Counted from the first letter of the stretch, positions 22,375-31,787 are shown. The stretch: DNA of 35,168 bases from an uncultured Anaerolineales bacterium (GCA_937928015.1 CALFXA010000061.1:1-35168), one strand, 5' to 3'. Notes: generated from the letters alone by a model not told the origin. Made by a program: numbers and translations.

Positions 22375-23502
22375 TTACTCGCCGATCTTGACGGCGCCGC
22401 TGATGATGTCAGCCGTGAGCTTCTCGAGCTCGGCCTTCAGTTCATCGGAAGCACCAGTAACGCCCGCGATGCCGACGCCACCATTCTCGAGGGTGCCGAT
22501 GTAGAGGCCGCCCTTGAAGGAGCCGTCAACAACCTGCTGGATCGCGGTGTACACGGCAACGTTGGTGTTCTTGAGCACGGAGGTCAGGATGACATCCTTG
22601 TACTCGGCCGCAGAGACGGTCCAGTCATTGTCCACGCCCACGATCATGCAGGAGCCGCTCTCCTTGCAGTAGGCAGCGGAGCCGAGGCCAACGGGGCCAG
22701 CCACGGGCATGATGATGTCGGCGCCTTCCTGAACGAAGGACTCGGCGAAAGCGCGGCCGTCATCGGTGGATTCGAAGTTGCCGGTGTAGGTGAACGGCAG
22801 AACTTCCACGGTCGTACCCTTCTGGGCGTTGTAGTATTCCACGCCAGCCTTGAAGCCGGTCATGAAGATGGTCACAGGCGGGATCTCGAGACCACCGAAG
22901 GTGGCAACCTTGCCAGTCTTGGTCATGGCAGCGGCGGCGTAGCCAGCCAGGAAACCAGCCTGGTCGGTCTGGAAGGTCAGGCCGAGGACGTTGGGCAGTT
23001 CGGTCGCGGAACCGCAGGTCTGGCCCTCAACGGCGGTGTCGCCGAAGCAGTCAGGATACGAATAGTCCACGATGGCGAACTTGGTGTCGGGATTGGCCTT
23101 GGCAGCGGTGGCGGTGTCGACGCCGAGCAGGAAGCCAACGGTAACGATCAGGTTGGTCTTCTCATCCAGGAACTGCTGGATGTTCTTGGCGTAGTCGGAC
23201 TGCTGCTGCGATTCCAGGTACTTGCCTTCGACGCCGAAGTCGGCAACAGCCTTCTCAACGCCCGCGTAAGCGGTGGCATTGAAGGACTTGTCGTCGATAC
23301 CGCCGAGGTCGGTCACTTCGCCGACCTTGACGACCATGGGGGCCTCGGTGGGGGCGGCGGTGGGAGCTTCGGTAGCGGCTTCCGTGGCGGGAGCCTCAGT
23401 GGCGGGGACCTCGGTCGGCGCGGCGGTCGGGGTCGTGCCGCAGGCTGTCAGCAACATCGTAGCGACGAGCAGAACAGCCAGTACAGAGTACAGCTTCTTC
23501 AT
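22375..23502 (-). CDS. BMP family lipoprotein, nucleoside-type substrate-binding protein
   Basis: This 375-residue protein has lipobox LTAC (C21), an Ala/Pro/Thr/Glu linker to about residue 55, and a BMP/PnrA-type periplasmic-binding-protein fold. It carries the family motif GGIDDKSFNATAYAGVEKA, QSDYAKNI, FQTDQAGFLAGYAAA and a late VGVDNDWT. It captures a ligand, commonly a purine or pyrimidine nucleoside, and delivers it to the ABC importer encoded downstream. I chose the ATG at 23502 because it has AGGAGA 8 bases upstream and begins a classic lipoprotein signal; the frame continues to 23607 but runs through the promoter. Its own promoter and terminator suggest the highest expression of the operon. 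Confidence 0.93.
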   Translation of the reverse strand: MKKLYSVLAVLLVATMLLTACGTTPTAAPTEVPATEAPATEAATEAPTAAPTEAPMVVKVGEVTDLGGIDDKSFNATAYAGVEKAVADFGVEGKYLESQQQSDYAKNIQQFLDEKTNLIVTVGFLLGVDTATAAKANPDTKFAIVDYSYPDCFGDTAVEGQTCGSATELPNVLGLTFQTDQAGFLAGYAAAAMTKTGKVATFGGLEIPPVTIFMTGFKAGVEYYNAQKGTTVEVLPFTYTGNFESTDDGRAFAESFVQEGADIIMPVAGPVGLGSAAYCKESGSCMIVGVDNDWTVSAAEYKDVILTSVLKNTNVAVYTAIQQVVDGSFKGGLYIGTLENGGVGIAGVTGASDELKAELEKLTADIISGAVKIGE

Positions 23503-23606
23503 GTGATTCTTCTCCTGAAAGAATGGTTGGATATGGGTGGGAATTTTCTTTGGCGTTCGGGCGCGTGGCCTACGCCTCGAAAAATTGACCCTTCCCTTGT
23601 ATGACA

Positions 23607-23635
23607 AGTATAAAGCCTATCGATTCATTGTGCAA
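23607..23635 (-). promoter_or_regulatory. Sigma-70-type promoter of the BMP transporter operon
   Basis: On the minus strand, TTGCAC (23630-23635) and TATACT (23607-23612) are separated by exactly 17 bases. Transcription would start near 23600, giving a leader of about 98 bases before the ATG at 23502. I saw no riboswitch fold in that leader. Confidence 0.72.
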
Positions 23636-23654
23636 GCCTGAACAACCAGACAAC

Positions 23655-24671
23655 CTACTGCGCTTCTTCAGGTTTTACCCCTGTCGAAATGCCCCCATTT
23701 TTGAGATCTGTGCCCAGATTTAACAATTCCTGCTGTAAATCGGCAGGGACGAAGGTCTGGGCTTCGTGATAGGGGGAGAGGCGCATACTCCCCACCAGCG
23801 AGGCGGGCGGCGGCCCGGCGGGGATCACCACCAGCGCCTGATACAGGATGGAACCCGCGTCCGGGGTGACCGAGACGAGGATGCGCTTTTCCGCCTCCGG
23901 CCAGACCTGGGCCTGGTCCTGCTCCCAGCCGATGGCCCACGCCCCGGCCTGGGACGCGGCCACCACCGCGCCCTGACCCGTCCCGCCGCCCACGCCGAAG
24001 ACGATGTCTGCGCCGTCTCCGATCATGCCGAGCGCGGTCTGACGGCCCCAGGTCTCGTCGCGGAAGAGGTCTTCGCGCGAGCCGTCCTCGCGGTAGGTGA
24101 CGTAGACCTTGAGATCGGGGTTTGCGTACAAGACCCCGGCGCGGAAGCCTTCGCAGGCCCGCCAGTTGGACGGGATGCCCGCCGTCTCGCAGGCCGCGCC
24201 GACGACGCCGGTCTGGGTCATGCCGGCCGCCAGCACGCCCGCCAGGAATCCGCCCTGGTCCTCGGGGAAGGTCACAGAGATGAAGTTTTTGCGGGCGGGA
24301 TCGGAGGGTTGGTCGAGGCCGATGAAAACGGAATCAGGATACAGGTCCGCGGCCTGGAGAGTCTCATCTTCCAGGCTGATGCCGCTGGTCACGATCACGT
24401 CATACTTCTTTTCCGCAAAGTAGGCCAGGTTCTTGGCATAGTCAAGCGAGCTGACCGATTCGATGAAGTCCGCTTTTTGGAGGATACCGTCAGTCAACGC
24501 TTTTTGGATGCCCTCCCAGGCAGACTGCGTCAGGCCGTAATCCTGCAAACCGCCCGTGTCGGTGACCAACCCCACGCAATAGACATCCGACCGCGCACAA
24601 TCCACCTGGGGCGGAGTGCACGCGGTCAGGAAAAGGCAGAGCGCGAGAAGGAAAGCCGGACCGCGCTTCAT
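23655..24671 (-). CDS. Divergent BMP-family (PnrA-like) lipoprotein
   Basis: This 338-residue protein has lipobox LTAC (C18) with almost no linker, and a BMP-type fold: CVGLVTDTGGLQDYGL, SLDYAKNLAYF, EDQGGFLAGVLAAGMTQTG and WEQDQAQVWPE. The usual DDKSFN ligand motif is replaced by LQDYGLTQ, so the ligand may differ from a nucleoside. Several extra cysteines occur (CARSDVYC near the N-terminus and the C...C pair around AACETAGIPSNWRAC). Its ATG overlaps the stop of the MFS gene (ATGA), so it is translated with that transporter and not with the ABC importer, from which it is separated by a promoter. Confidence 0.88.
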   Translation of the reverse strand: MKRGPAFLLALCLFLTACTPPQVDCARSDVYCVGLVTDTGGLQDYGLTQSAWEGIQKALTDGILQKADFIESVSSLDYAKNLAYFAEKKYDVIVTSGISLEDETLQAADLYPDSVFIGLDQPSDPARKNFISVTFPEDQGGFLAGVLAAGMTQTGVVGAACETAGIPSNWRACEGFRAGVLYANPDLKVYVTYREDGSREDLFRDETWGRQTALGMIGDGADIVFGVGGGTGQGAVVAASQAGAWAIGWEQDQAQVWPEAEKRILVSVTPDAGSILYQALVVIPAGPPPASLVGSMRLSPYHEAQTFVPADLQQELLNLGTDLKNGGISTGVKPEEAQ

Positions 24672-25915
24672 GCCGCAGGCTGCGCCTCTCCTTTTTTGAC
24701 GCCGAGCATGAGCACCAGGGCGACGATCAGGAAGAGCGGGCTGGCGACCATGATGATGTTGTATTGTCCGCCGCTGACGGTGACGATGGCGCCATTCAGG
24801 TTGGGGCCGACGATAGCGGAGAAGGTCGAGAAGAGGTAGTAAAGGCCCGTAAAGGTGCCAATGCGGGCGGCGGTAGTCAGGTCGACGACCATGGGCAGCG
24901 AGTTGATGTTGATCAGGGCCCAGGCGATGCCAGCCGGCATGAGCAGCAGGCTGATGACGTGGACGTTGCCCAGCACGGGAACCTTGGCGACCTGCGCGGC
25001 GAGCGTAGAAGCGGGCAGGATGAAGAGACCAAAGATCAGGGCTGCCATGCTGACGATGCCAATCGAGATGGTGATGCGCCGTCCGAGGCGGCTGCCAAGC
25101 AGACCCGCCGGCAGCGCGAAGAGCACGAAGAAGAGTCCGAGGTGACCGGTGAGACGGCCCGCATCGCCTTCGGTGAGGCCTATATATTTTGTCGCGTACA
25201 AAGTGAGGAAGGCTTCGATGCCCGTATAAGCCAGGAACCAGAAGAAGATGGCGAACAGGATGCGCAATCCGCTTTTGTCTTCGTCGTTCATCAGTTCGCG
25301 CAGGCTCTCGAACATATTCGGTTCCTTCTCGGTCTCTTCATATTCTTTGGGTTCCTTAATGAATACGAAGACCAGCAGGGCGGCGACCACCGTCAGCACA
25401 GACCCCATCCAGAACGGGAAGTTGACGTTGATTTCATATAACGAACTGCCGACCAGTGAGGCGATGATGGTGCCGACGCCGCCCATCAGGTTGATGATGC
25501 CGTTGGCCTGCGAGCGGAACGGCGACGGGGTGATGTCGGGCATGAGCGCCACGACGGGCGTACGCCAGAAAGCCATGCTGACCAACAGCGTGCTGGTGCA
25601 TGCCACGAACAGCGGCAGGACCGCAGCCATGGGGATCAGTCCGAAAGCCAGCGCGCCGATGGGAGCGCCGATCAAGATGAAAGGCATGCGGCGTCCGATG
25701 GGGGTGCGCAGACGGTCGGACCAGGCGCCGACGGGCGGCTGGATGAAGAGCGCCGCGATGTTATCGAGCGTCATAAAGAAGCCGATCAGGAAGGGCGACA
25801 GGTTGAATTTGTTGGCGAGGAAGAGCGGCACGAAAGCGTTATATACCGTCCAGATCACGCTGACGCCGAAGAAGCCAAAGCCGAGCAGGAAGATCTTGCC
25901 GTAATTGAATTTCAC
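24668..25915 (-). CDS. MFS transporter, SLC45/GPH sugar-symporter-like
   Basis: This 415-residue protein has about twelve membrane segments. The loop after segment 2 carries WSDRLRTPIGRRMP, the MFS signature in the form typical of SLC45/GPH-like sugar:cation symporters; a central charged loop (EPKEYEETEKEPN) divides the halves. It should move a small solute, perhaps a sugar or glycoside, by proton coupling; the substrate is unknown. The start is GTG at 25915 with AGAGGAGA upstream; an ATG 7 bases before it is out of frame. It follows trmD by 46 bases and overlaps the gene for a BMP-like lipoprotein. Confidence 0.85.
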   Translation of the reverse strand: MKFNYGKIFLLGFGFFGVSVIWTVYNAFVPLFLANKFNLSPFLIGFFMTLDNIAALFIQPPVGAWSDRLRTPIGRRMPFILIGAPIGALAFGLIPMAAVLPLFVACTSTLLVSMAFWRTPVVALMPDITPSPFRSQANGIINLMGGVGTIIASLVGSSLYEINVNFPFWMGSVLTVVAALLVFVFIKEPKEYEETEKEPNMFESLRELMNDEDKSGLRILFAIFFWFLAYTGIEAFLTLYATKYIGLTEGDAGRLTGHLGLFFVLFALPAGLLGSRLGRRITISIGIVSMAALIFGLFILPASTLAAQVAKVPVLGNVHVISLLLMPAGIAWALININSLPMVVDLTTAARIGTFTGLYYLFSTFSAIVGPNLNGAIVTVSGGQYNIIMVASPLFLIVALVLMLGVKKGEAQPAA

Positions 25916-25961
25916 GTTGCATCTCCTCTTTGGGATGGACTGTATCACCCGGTGAGCGCGG

Positions 25962-26711
25962 TTATTCGTTCGCGTTGTCCGAGGGGTCTTCGCGGTGGGC
26001 TTTCAGAAATTTTCGGTCGGCTTCACTCAGGTCCGCTTTTTCGAGCAGGTCGGGGCGTTTCTTCAACGTCCGCAGCAGGGACTGCTCGCGCCGCCACTTG
26101 TCGATTTTTGCGTGGTCGCCGGAGAGCAGTACGTCGGGCACTGTCCAGCCGCGGAATTCGGGCGGGCGGGTGTAGTGCGGATATTCGAGCAGGCCGCTGG
26201 AATGCGAGTCGTCTTCGGCACCGGTCGGGTCGCCGAGCACGTCGGGCAGCAGGCGCGAGATGGCATCCACGATGAGCAGGGCGGGCAGCTCGCCGCCGGT
26301 CAGCACGTAGTCGCCGACCGAGATCTCGTCGGTGACGAGGTGTTCGCGGATGCGCTCGTCGATGCCTTCGTAGCGTCCGCAGATCAAGGCGATGCGCTCG
26401 TGCTTGGAGAGTTCCTGGGCTACGCGCTGGTCGAAGACGCGTCCCTGCGGGGTGAGCATGATGACCGGGCAAACGGGATCAGGCCCCAGGGCGGATTCGA
26501 CCGCCTCGAAGACGGGTCCCGGTTTCATGACCATCCCGCCGCCGCCGCCGTAGGGTGTGTCGTCGGTGGTGTGGTGACGGTCGTGGGTGTAGTCACGGAT
26601 GTTGTGGACGCGCACGTCGATCAGGCCCCGCTCGCGGGCACGTTTCAGGATGCTGGTGTCGAGATAGGCGGGAAACACTTCGGGCAGAAGCGTGAAAATG
26701 TCGAACTGCAT
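25962..26711 (-). CDS. trmD: tRNA (guanine37-N1)-methyltransferase
   Basis: This 249-residue SPOUT-family enzyme matches TrmD throughout: [34 protein letters not shown] (residues 39-59), [11 protein letters not shown] (110-120), and the knot segment [15 protein letters not shown] (130-144), then [10 protein letters not shown]. It methylates N1 of G37 in tRNAs using S-adenosylmethionine and prevents frameshifting. The usual neighbours rimM, rpsP and rplS are absent here. It reads away from the TPR gene pair. The start is preceded not by a ribosome-binding site but by an extended -10 box 6 bases upstream. Confidence 0.97.
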   Translation of the reverse strand: MQFDIFTLLPEVFPAYLDTSILKRARERGLIDVRVHNIRDYTHDRHHTTDDTPYGGGGGMVMKPGPVFEAVESALGPDPVCPVIMLTPQGRVFDQRVAQELSKHERIALICGRYEGIDERIREHLVTDEISVGDYVLTGGELPALLIVDAISRLLPDVLGDPTGAEDDSHSSGLLEYPHYTRPPEFRGWTVPDVLLSGDHAKIDKWRREQSLLRTLKKRPDLLEKADLSEADRKFLKAHREDPSDNANE

Positions 26712-26717
26712 GGGTTG

Positions 26718-26726
26718 ATTCTAGCA
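26718..26726 (-). promoter_or_regulatory. Extended -10 promoter of trmD
   Basis: On the minus strand TGCTAGAAT combines the TGn extension with a good -10 hexamer (TAGAAT, 26718-26723). Six bases (CAACCC) then lead to the ATG, so the mRNA would start at or beside the start codon. Confidence 0.45.
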
Positions 26727-26815
26727 TATTCACCCCGACGTGGCCGATTTTGCGCCAAAATCGGCAGGAAATGGTTTTATCTCATAAGAGGCAGGTTAGA
26801 GATGGAACTTGCCGC

Positions 26816-26845
26816 TTGACGCGTTTTTCTGGCGGATGGTAATAT
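26816..26845 (+). promoter_or_regulatory. Sigma-70-type promoter of the TPR gene pair
   Basis: TTGACG (26816-26821) and TAATAT (26840-26845) are separated by 18 bases. The expected start of transcription is at about 26852, the A of the first ATG, so the message is predicted to be leaderless. Confidence 0.7.
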
Positions 26846-26851
26846 GATTGC

Positions 26852-28156
26852 ATGTATTTGAAAGGTAGTAAATGGAGCATGACGCGCCGCCGCAAGCGGC
26901 CGAACTGGTTCCTGATCTTTTCTTTAAGTGCGCTGATTCTCGGCGGGGCTTATCTCAACCGTTATGTGGTGGTCAATATTCAGCCGTTGGGCGTGCCCAC
27001 GCCGACGGCCACCCGTCCGCCCGAGTCTTTCATCACCGAGGCGAAGGACCTGTTCACTCAGGGGAAGTTGTTACAGGCGATTGCCGCATATCAGCAGGCG
27101 GTGGCCGCCCGCCCGGATGACTCCGCCACCTATGTGGAGATGGCGCGTGTACAGGTCTGGGCGGGGCAGTATGCCGATGCGCAGGAGAGCGCGGAGAACG
27201 CCCTGCTCCTGAATAACAATAATGCCATGGCACATGCCGTACGTGCCTGGTCGCTGGATTTCCAGGGACAATACCTTGAGGCGTTGGCGGGTATCAAGAC
27301 CGCGTTGGAACTCGATCCGCAGAATGGAATCATCCACGCGTATTACGCCGAGATCATGCTGGATGCTTATCTGGCGGATGTGGGTCCGCTGAACAGCCTG
27401 GATACGGCCATCGAAGAATCGCGTGTGGCGGTTTCGCTGGCGCCCGATACCATCGAGGCGCACCGCGTGCGCGGGTACATTTACGAGAACACCACCAACT
27501 ACGACCAGGCCATTGAGGAATACAAGGCGGCCATCACCATCAACGAGAACATCGCCGACCTGCATCTTGCGCTGGGACGCACCTACCGCGTCCAGGGCAT
27601 CAACGATCTGGCGGTCGAGGAATTCCTGCTGGCCGACTCTCTCAACCCCAACGATCCCAACCCCGACCTGTATATCTCGCGCACCTACGCCAACATCGGT
27701 GAATATGGAAAGGCCGCTCAGTATGCCGAGACTTCTGTGCGCGATAATCCCTCCGATCCGTTGCTGCGCGGCAACCTGGGCGTGATGTATTACAACAACG
27801 CGCGCTGGGCCGATGCGGCTCAGCAACTTGGTTTGATGGTCGACGGCGGAGTCTCACCGGAAGGCACCACCCTCGAATCCATCGACCTGGTCCCCAACGA
27901 TGCGCGGCTGGCGGGCTATTACTTCACCTACGGTATGGCGCTGGCCCGCCTCAACCGCTGCGGCGAAGCGCTCAAAATTGCGCAATTGCTCCAGGACCGC
28001 GTTCCCACCAACGAAGACGCGATGATTAACGCCGTCAGGATGGTGGAGATCTGTCGCGCCAACTTGAGCGCCACGCCAACCTTGTCCATCGAGGCGCTGG
28101 GGACGGAGTCCGCCGCGACTCCCACGCCCACCCTTCCCACAACCCCGACCCCGTAG
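26852..28156 (+). CDS. Membrane-anchored TPR protein 1
   Basis: This 434-residue protein has a basic N-terminus (TRRRKRPNW), one membrane segment at about residues 19-37, a short VPTPTATRPP tether, and then about eight tetratricopeptide-like repeats to about 400, with typical A-x-x-x-Y and DPQN/NPND loop motifs. It ends in a Thr/Pro tail (TPTPTLPTTPTP). The repeats should lie outside the cell and act in protein interaction; no enzyme domain is present. The ATG at 26852 coincides with the predicted transcription start; an internal ATG at 26879 has GGAG too close to serve well. It is followed by a paralogue after 12 bases. Confidence 0.82.
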   Translation: MYLKGSKWSMTRRRKRPNWFLIFSLSALILGGAYLNRYVVVNIQPLGVPTPTATRPPESFITEAKDLFTQGKLLQAIAAYQQAVAARPDDSATYVEMARVQVWAGQYADAQESAENALLLNNNNAMAHAVRAWSLDFQGQYLEALAGIKTALELDPQNGIIHAYYAEIMLDAYLADVGPLNSLDTAIEESRVAVSLAPDTIEAHRVRGYIYENTTNYDQAIEEYKAAITINENIADLHLALGRTYRVQGINDLAVEEFLLADSLNPNDPNPDLYISRTYANIGEYGKAAQYAETSVRDNPSDPLLRGNLGVMYYNNARWADAAQQLGLMVDGGVSPEGTTLESIDLVPNDARLAGYYFTYGMALARLNRCGEALKIAQLLQDRVPTNEDAMINAVRMVEICRANLSATPTLSIEALGTESAATPTPTLPTTPTP

Positions 28157-28168
28157 CGGATTCCATTT

Positions 28169-29626
28169 ATGTACGTTCCCAACCGCCGTCCCATCTTTAA
28201 TCGTCGCCCCCAATCCAACCTGTATCGCATGTTCCTGTGGATCGTGCTGATTCTAGGCGGGGTCTGGTTGATTCGTCAGGTACAGGTCGGGGCTGTGAAA
28301 CCGCTCTTCCTGCCGACTCCCACCCCCACGCGCACCTCCGACTCTTACGCTCTCGAAGGCGATGCCCAGTTCACCGCCGGTCAATTGGATGCGGCCATTA
28401 AAGCTTATCAAGAGGCCGTCCGTGTGGACCCGAACAACGCCAGCATCTGGATCAAACTGGCGCGCATCCAGACGTATTCCACCCGACTGTTGGTCACGGA
28501 CGATGCCACCCGCGCCCGCCTGGCGGAGGCGCTTTCCTCCGCAGAAAAAGCGGTGGAGTTGGCGCCCGACGATTCCATGTCGCTGGCTGTCCACGCCTTT
28601 GTCCTTGACTGGAATGCCAATCCCACCCTGTACGGCGAGGATCAGGCGCAGAAGTATCTGCTCGATGCCGACCGCGAAGCCACCCGTGCCGTCCAATTGG
28701 ACAAGACCAACACCCTGGCCCTGGCCTTCTATGCCGAGATTCTTGTGGATCAGCAAAAATGGACTCAGGCCCAGCAGTACATCGACCAGGCTCTCGGCCG
28801 CGAAGATGCCGCCACCCTGATGGACGTCCATCGCGTCCATGCCTACGTGCTCGAGTCGCTGGGCGAATACACCCTGGCCATTGAAGCCTATGACCGCGCC
28901 ATTCAGATCACCCCAAATCTGACCTTCCTCTATTTGCAGGCGGGCGCCAATTACCGCACGCTTGGCTTCCGCAGCCCCAATGAAGATACGCAGAAGCAAT
29001 TGTTCGAGAAGTCTCTCGAATACTTTGCTCAGGCCGCTCGTATCAACGAGCAGTTGGGCGTCAACGACCCTGTGCCATACCTCTCCATTGCGCGCACCTA
29101 CTCGCAGATGGGTGAATACTTTTCCGCGGCCCGCAACGTCCGCAAGGCGCTGGAGTTCGAGCCTGACAACGCCGATGTGTACGGACAGTTGGGCATCGTG
29201 TACTTCAAATCCCGCAACTACGAAGGCTCGATCCCTGCGCTGAAATGTGCCATCCGCGGATGTGACGAAGAGGAAAGTTGCCAGGCCCGTTTCGGGTCCA
29301 GTTGCACGGATGCGGGCGAGACCGGGCTCCAGATCAAGGGGTTGGCCCTCTCGGGCAACACTGTGGTGTACTACTACACCTACGGGTCCGTGTTGGCCGC
29401 CCTCAGCCGCCCGCAGCAAAACTATTGTGCCGAAGCGCTTCAGGTGTTCAATGAAGTGAAGGCGCAGTTTGGGACCGACCCTGACATTGCGGGCATCATT
29501 GCCTCGGGCGAGTACATCTGCAATGACCTGGCCAACGGTCTGTTGACGACCACCCCGACCCCGCTTGGAACGGGCACTCTATCTCTGGATATGCTCTACA
29601 CTCCCACGCCGACCCCTGTCCCGTGA
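28169..29626 (+). CDS. Membrane-anchored TPR protein 2
   Basis: This 485-residue paralogue of the upstream protein shares the layout: basic N-terminus with NRRP, one membrane segment (about residues 20-38), LPTPTPTRTSDSY tether, about nine TPR-like repeats, and a Thr/Pro tail (YTPTPTPVP). A Cys-rich insert near residues 360-385 (CAIRGCDEEESCQARFGSSC) is absent from the first protein and could form disulfides outside the cell. It is almost certainly co-transcribed with it. The role, perhaps a scaffold for a surface complex, is inferred only from architecture. Confidence 0.82.
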   Translation: MYVPNRRPIFNRRPQSNLYRMFLWIVLILGGVWLIRQVQVGAVKPLFLPTPTPTRTSDSYALEGDAQFTAGQLDAAIKAYQEAVRVDPNNASIWIKLARIQTYSTRLLVTDDATRARLAEALSSAEKAVELAPDDSMSLAVHAFVLDWNANPTLYGEDQAQKYLLDADREATRAVQLDKTNTLALAFYAEILVDQQKWTQAQQYIDQALGREDAATLMDVHRVHAYVLESLGEYTLAIEAYDRAIQITPNLTFLYLQAGANYRTLGFRSPNEDTQKQLFEKSLEYFAQAARINEQLGVNDPVPYLSIARTYSQMGEYFSAARNVRKALEFEPDNADVYGQLGIVYFKSRNYEGSIPALKCAIRGCDEEESCQARFGSSCTDAGETGLQIKGLALSGNTVVYYYTYGSVLAALSRPQQNYCAEALQVFNEVKAQFGTDPDIAGIIASGEYICNDLANGLLTTTPTPLGTGTLSLDMLYTPTPTPVP

Positions 29627-29676
29627 CCTCAGCGGGCTGGGGGTGTCAGAATTTTGTATGAATTTATATGTTCCCC

Positions 29677-29706
29677 TTGACTCTGTCTTGTGAAATACAG
29701 TATCAT
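29677..29706 (+). promoter_or_regulatory. Vegetative promoter of groES-groEL
   Basis: TTGACT (29677-29682) and TATCAT (29701-29706) are 18 bases apart. The predicted transcription start, near 29713, falls inside the CIRCE operator, so bound HrcA would block initiation. Confidence 0.72.
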
Positions 29707-29709
29707 ACA

Positions 29710-29736
29710 TTAGCACTCGCATGATAGGAGTGCTAA
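29710..29736 (+). promoter_or_regulatory. CIRCE operator (HrcA binding site)
   Basis: TTAGCACTC and GAGTGCTAA flank exactly nine bases, a perfect match to the CIRCE consensus. HrcA represses heat-shock genes through this element, and repression is relieved on heat stress when GroEL is titrated. It lies 40 bases before groES. The hrcA gene is not in the window. Confidence 0.97.
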
Positions 29737-29776
29737 TTCTCTGCTAACTCAAAAAACACTTTACCAGGAGGATCGT

Positions 29777-30073
29777 ATGGCCAAACTCTCTTTCAAACCG
29801 CTCGGCAGCCGTGTGCTGGTTGAGCCCATCGAACAGGAGGAAATGACCGCGGGCGGCATCATCCTGCCCGAAACCGCCAAGGAAAAACCCCAGGAAGGCA
29901 AAGTACTGGCGGCCGGCCCCGGTGAGCGCGACGAAGACGGCAAGCGCATCGCCATGGATGTGAAGGTTGGTGACCGCGTGCTGTACGCCAAGTACTCGGG
30001 CACCGAAGTCAAGATGGACGGCAAGAAACTGCTCATCCTGCGCGAGAGCGACATCCTCGGAATCATTGAATAA
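29777..30073 (+). CDS. groES: Co-chaperonin GroES (Hsp10)
   Basis: This 98-residue protein aligns along its length with Gro[19 protein letters not shown] at the N-terminus, the mobile loop [27 protein letters not shown] region (about residues 18-40), and the C-terminal [16 protein letters not shown]. It caps the GroEL ring during assisted folding. AGGAGG stands 6-7 bases before the ATG. It is controlled by the CIRCE operator and shares a transcript with groEL, which starts 17 bases after its stop. Confidence 0.98.
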   Translation: MAKLSFKPLGSRVLVEPIEQEEMTAGGIILPETAKEKPQEGKVLAAGPGERDEDGKRIAMDVKVGDRVLYAKYSGTEVKMDGKKLLILRESDILGIIE

Positions 30074-30090
30074 TCAAGGAGATAGTAAAA

Positions 30091-31737
30091 ATGGCTGCCA
30101 AGCAACTTGTTTTTTCTGAAGAAGCGCGCCGCAAGCTTAAGAACGGCATGAATGTCGTTGCGAATGCTGTCGGCGCGACCCTCGGCCCCAAGGGCCGCAA
30201 CGTGGCTATCGACCGCAAGTTCGGTTCCCCCACCATCACCCATGACGGCGTCTCCGTCGCCAAGGAAATCGAACTGGAAGATCCGTTCGAGAATATGGGC
30301 GCCCAGCTCCTCAAGGAAGCTGCCACCAAGACCAATGACATCGCCGGCGACGGCACCACCACCTCGACTGTGCTGGCCCATGCCATCGTGAACGAAGGCC
30401 TGCGCGCCCTCGAAGCTGGCTACAACCCGATGCTTGTCAAGCGCGGCATCGAAATGGCTACCGACTCGGTCGTTGCGGAACTGCGCAAGATGGCTGTCAA
30501 GATCGACACCAAGGAAGAGATTGGTTCCGTGGCCACTAACTCCGCTGCGGACGCCGAGATCGGCCAGTTGATCGCGGACGTGATGGACAAGGTCGGCAAG
30601 GACGGTGTCATCACCGTCGAAGAGTCCAAGTCCATGCAGTTCGAGCAGGAATTCGTCGAGGGCATGCAGTTCGACCGCGGTTACCTCTCCCCCTACTTCA
30701 TCACCGACACCGAACACATGGAAGCCGTCATCTCCGACGCTTACCTGCTCATCAACGAGAAGAAGATCTCCGCCGCCCAGGACATCGTCCCGCTGCTGGA
30801 GAAGCTCGTCCAGATTGGCAAACGCGAACTGGTCATCATCGCCGAAGATATCGACGGCGAAGCCCTGGCCACCCTCGTGCTCAACAAACTGCGCGGCATG
30901 CTGAACGTGCTAGCCATCAAGGCCCCTGGCTTTGGTGACCGCCGCAAGGCCATGCTCCAGGATATCGCCATTCTGACCGGCGGCACCGTCATCTCCGAAG
31001 AGACCGGCCGCAAGCTTGAGACCGCCACCCTGCAGGACCTGGGCCGCGCCGAGAAGGTTGTCTCCGATAAGGAGAACACCACCATCGTCGGCGGCAAGGG
31101 CAAGAAGGGTGACATCGAAGGCCGCATCAAGGAGATTCGCGCTGAGATCGACAAGAGCACCAGCGACTACGACAAGGAGAAACTCCAGGAACGCCTGGCC
31201 AAGCTCAGCGGCGGCGTCGCCATCATCCGCGTGGGTGCTGCGACCGAGACCGAGATGAAGGAAAAGAAGCACCGCGTCGAAGACGCTCTCTCCGCTGCCC
31301 GCGCGGCCGTGGAAGAAGGCATCGTCCCTGGCGGCGAGATCTCCCTTATCAACGCCTCCTCCAAACTCGACAAGATGGCCAAGAACTACGATGAGGACGA
31401 AGAAGTCCGCATCGGCATCAACATTATCAAGAAGGCCCTCGAAGCCCCGATCCGCAAGCTGGCCTCCAATGCGGGCCAGGACGGCTCCGTCATCATCGAC
31501 ACCGTACGCCGCAAATCGGTCGAAGAGAAGAACAAGAACATCGGCTACGACGTGCTGACCAGCGAATACACCGACATGATCAAGGCGGGCGTCATTGACC
31601 CCGTCAAGGTGGTGCGCGGCGCGCTCGAAAACGCGGCCTCCATTGCGGCCATGATCCTGACCACGGATGTGCTCGTCACCGACATCCCCGAGAAGGAAAA
31701 GGCCCCCGCCATGCCTCCTGGCGGCATGGACTACTAA
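30091..31737 (+). CDS. groEL: Chaperonin GroEL (Hsp60)
   Basis: This 548-residue chaperonin has the ATP-site elements [10 protein letters not shown] (residues 29-38), D52 in THDGVSVA and D87 in [10 protein letters not shown], and the conserved C-terminal GGM repeat reduced to one copy (MPPGGMDY). It forms the double ring that folds proteins with GroES in the cytoplasm. AAGGAG precedes the ATG, and a strong terminator follows. Only one groEL is in the window. The open frames lying across it on the other strand reflect its codon bias. Confidence 0.99.
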   Translation: MAAKQLVFSEEARRKLKNGMNVVANAVGATLGPKGRNVAIDRKFGSPTITHDGVSVAKEIELEDPFENMGAQLLKEAATKTNDIAGDGTTTSTVLAHAIVNEGLRALEAGYNPMLVKRGIEMATDSVVAELRKMAVKIDTKEEIGSVATNSAADAEIGQLIADVMDKVGKDGVITVEESKSMQFEQEFVEGMQFDRGYLSPYFITDTEHMEAVISDAYLLINEKKISAAQDIVPLLEKLVQIGKRELVIIAEDIDGEALATLVLNKLRGMLNVLAIKAPGFGDRRKAMLQDIAILTGGTVISEETGRKLETATLQDLGRAEKVVSDKENTTIVGGKGKKGDIEGRIKEIRAEIDKSTSDYDKEKLQERLAKLSGGVAIIRVGAATETEMKEKKHRVEDALSAARAAVEEGIVPGGEISLINASSKLDKMAKNYDEDEEVRIGINIIKKALEAPIRKLASNAGQDGSVIIDTVRRKSVEEKNKNIGYDVLTSEYTDMIKAGVIDPVKVVRGALENAASIAAMILTTDVLVTDIPEKEKAPAMPPGGMDY

Positions 31738-31749
31738 ACCGTCCGTTTC

Positions 31750-31783
31750 GTTCCTCCCGTCCTCAAGGCGGGAGGAACTTTTT
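31750..31783 (+). terminator. Terminator of groES-groEL
   Basis: GTTCCTCCCG (31750-31759) pairs perfectly with CGGGAGGAAC (31769-31778) around a 9-base loop and is followed by TTTTT. Confidence 0.93.
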
Positions 31784-31787
31784 AATT

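Noticed and set aside
23503..23600. Possible purine or other riboswitch in the leader of the BMP gene
   Set aside because: I found none of the conserved core of the purine riboswitch; the leader shows only ordinary sequence and a ribosome-binding site.
29627..29676. Terminator between the second TPR gene and the groES promoter
   Set aside because: Only a very short imperfect stem is visible, with no T run directly after it.
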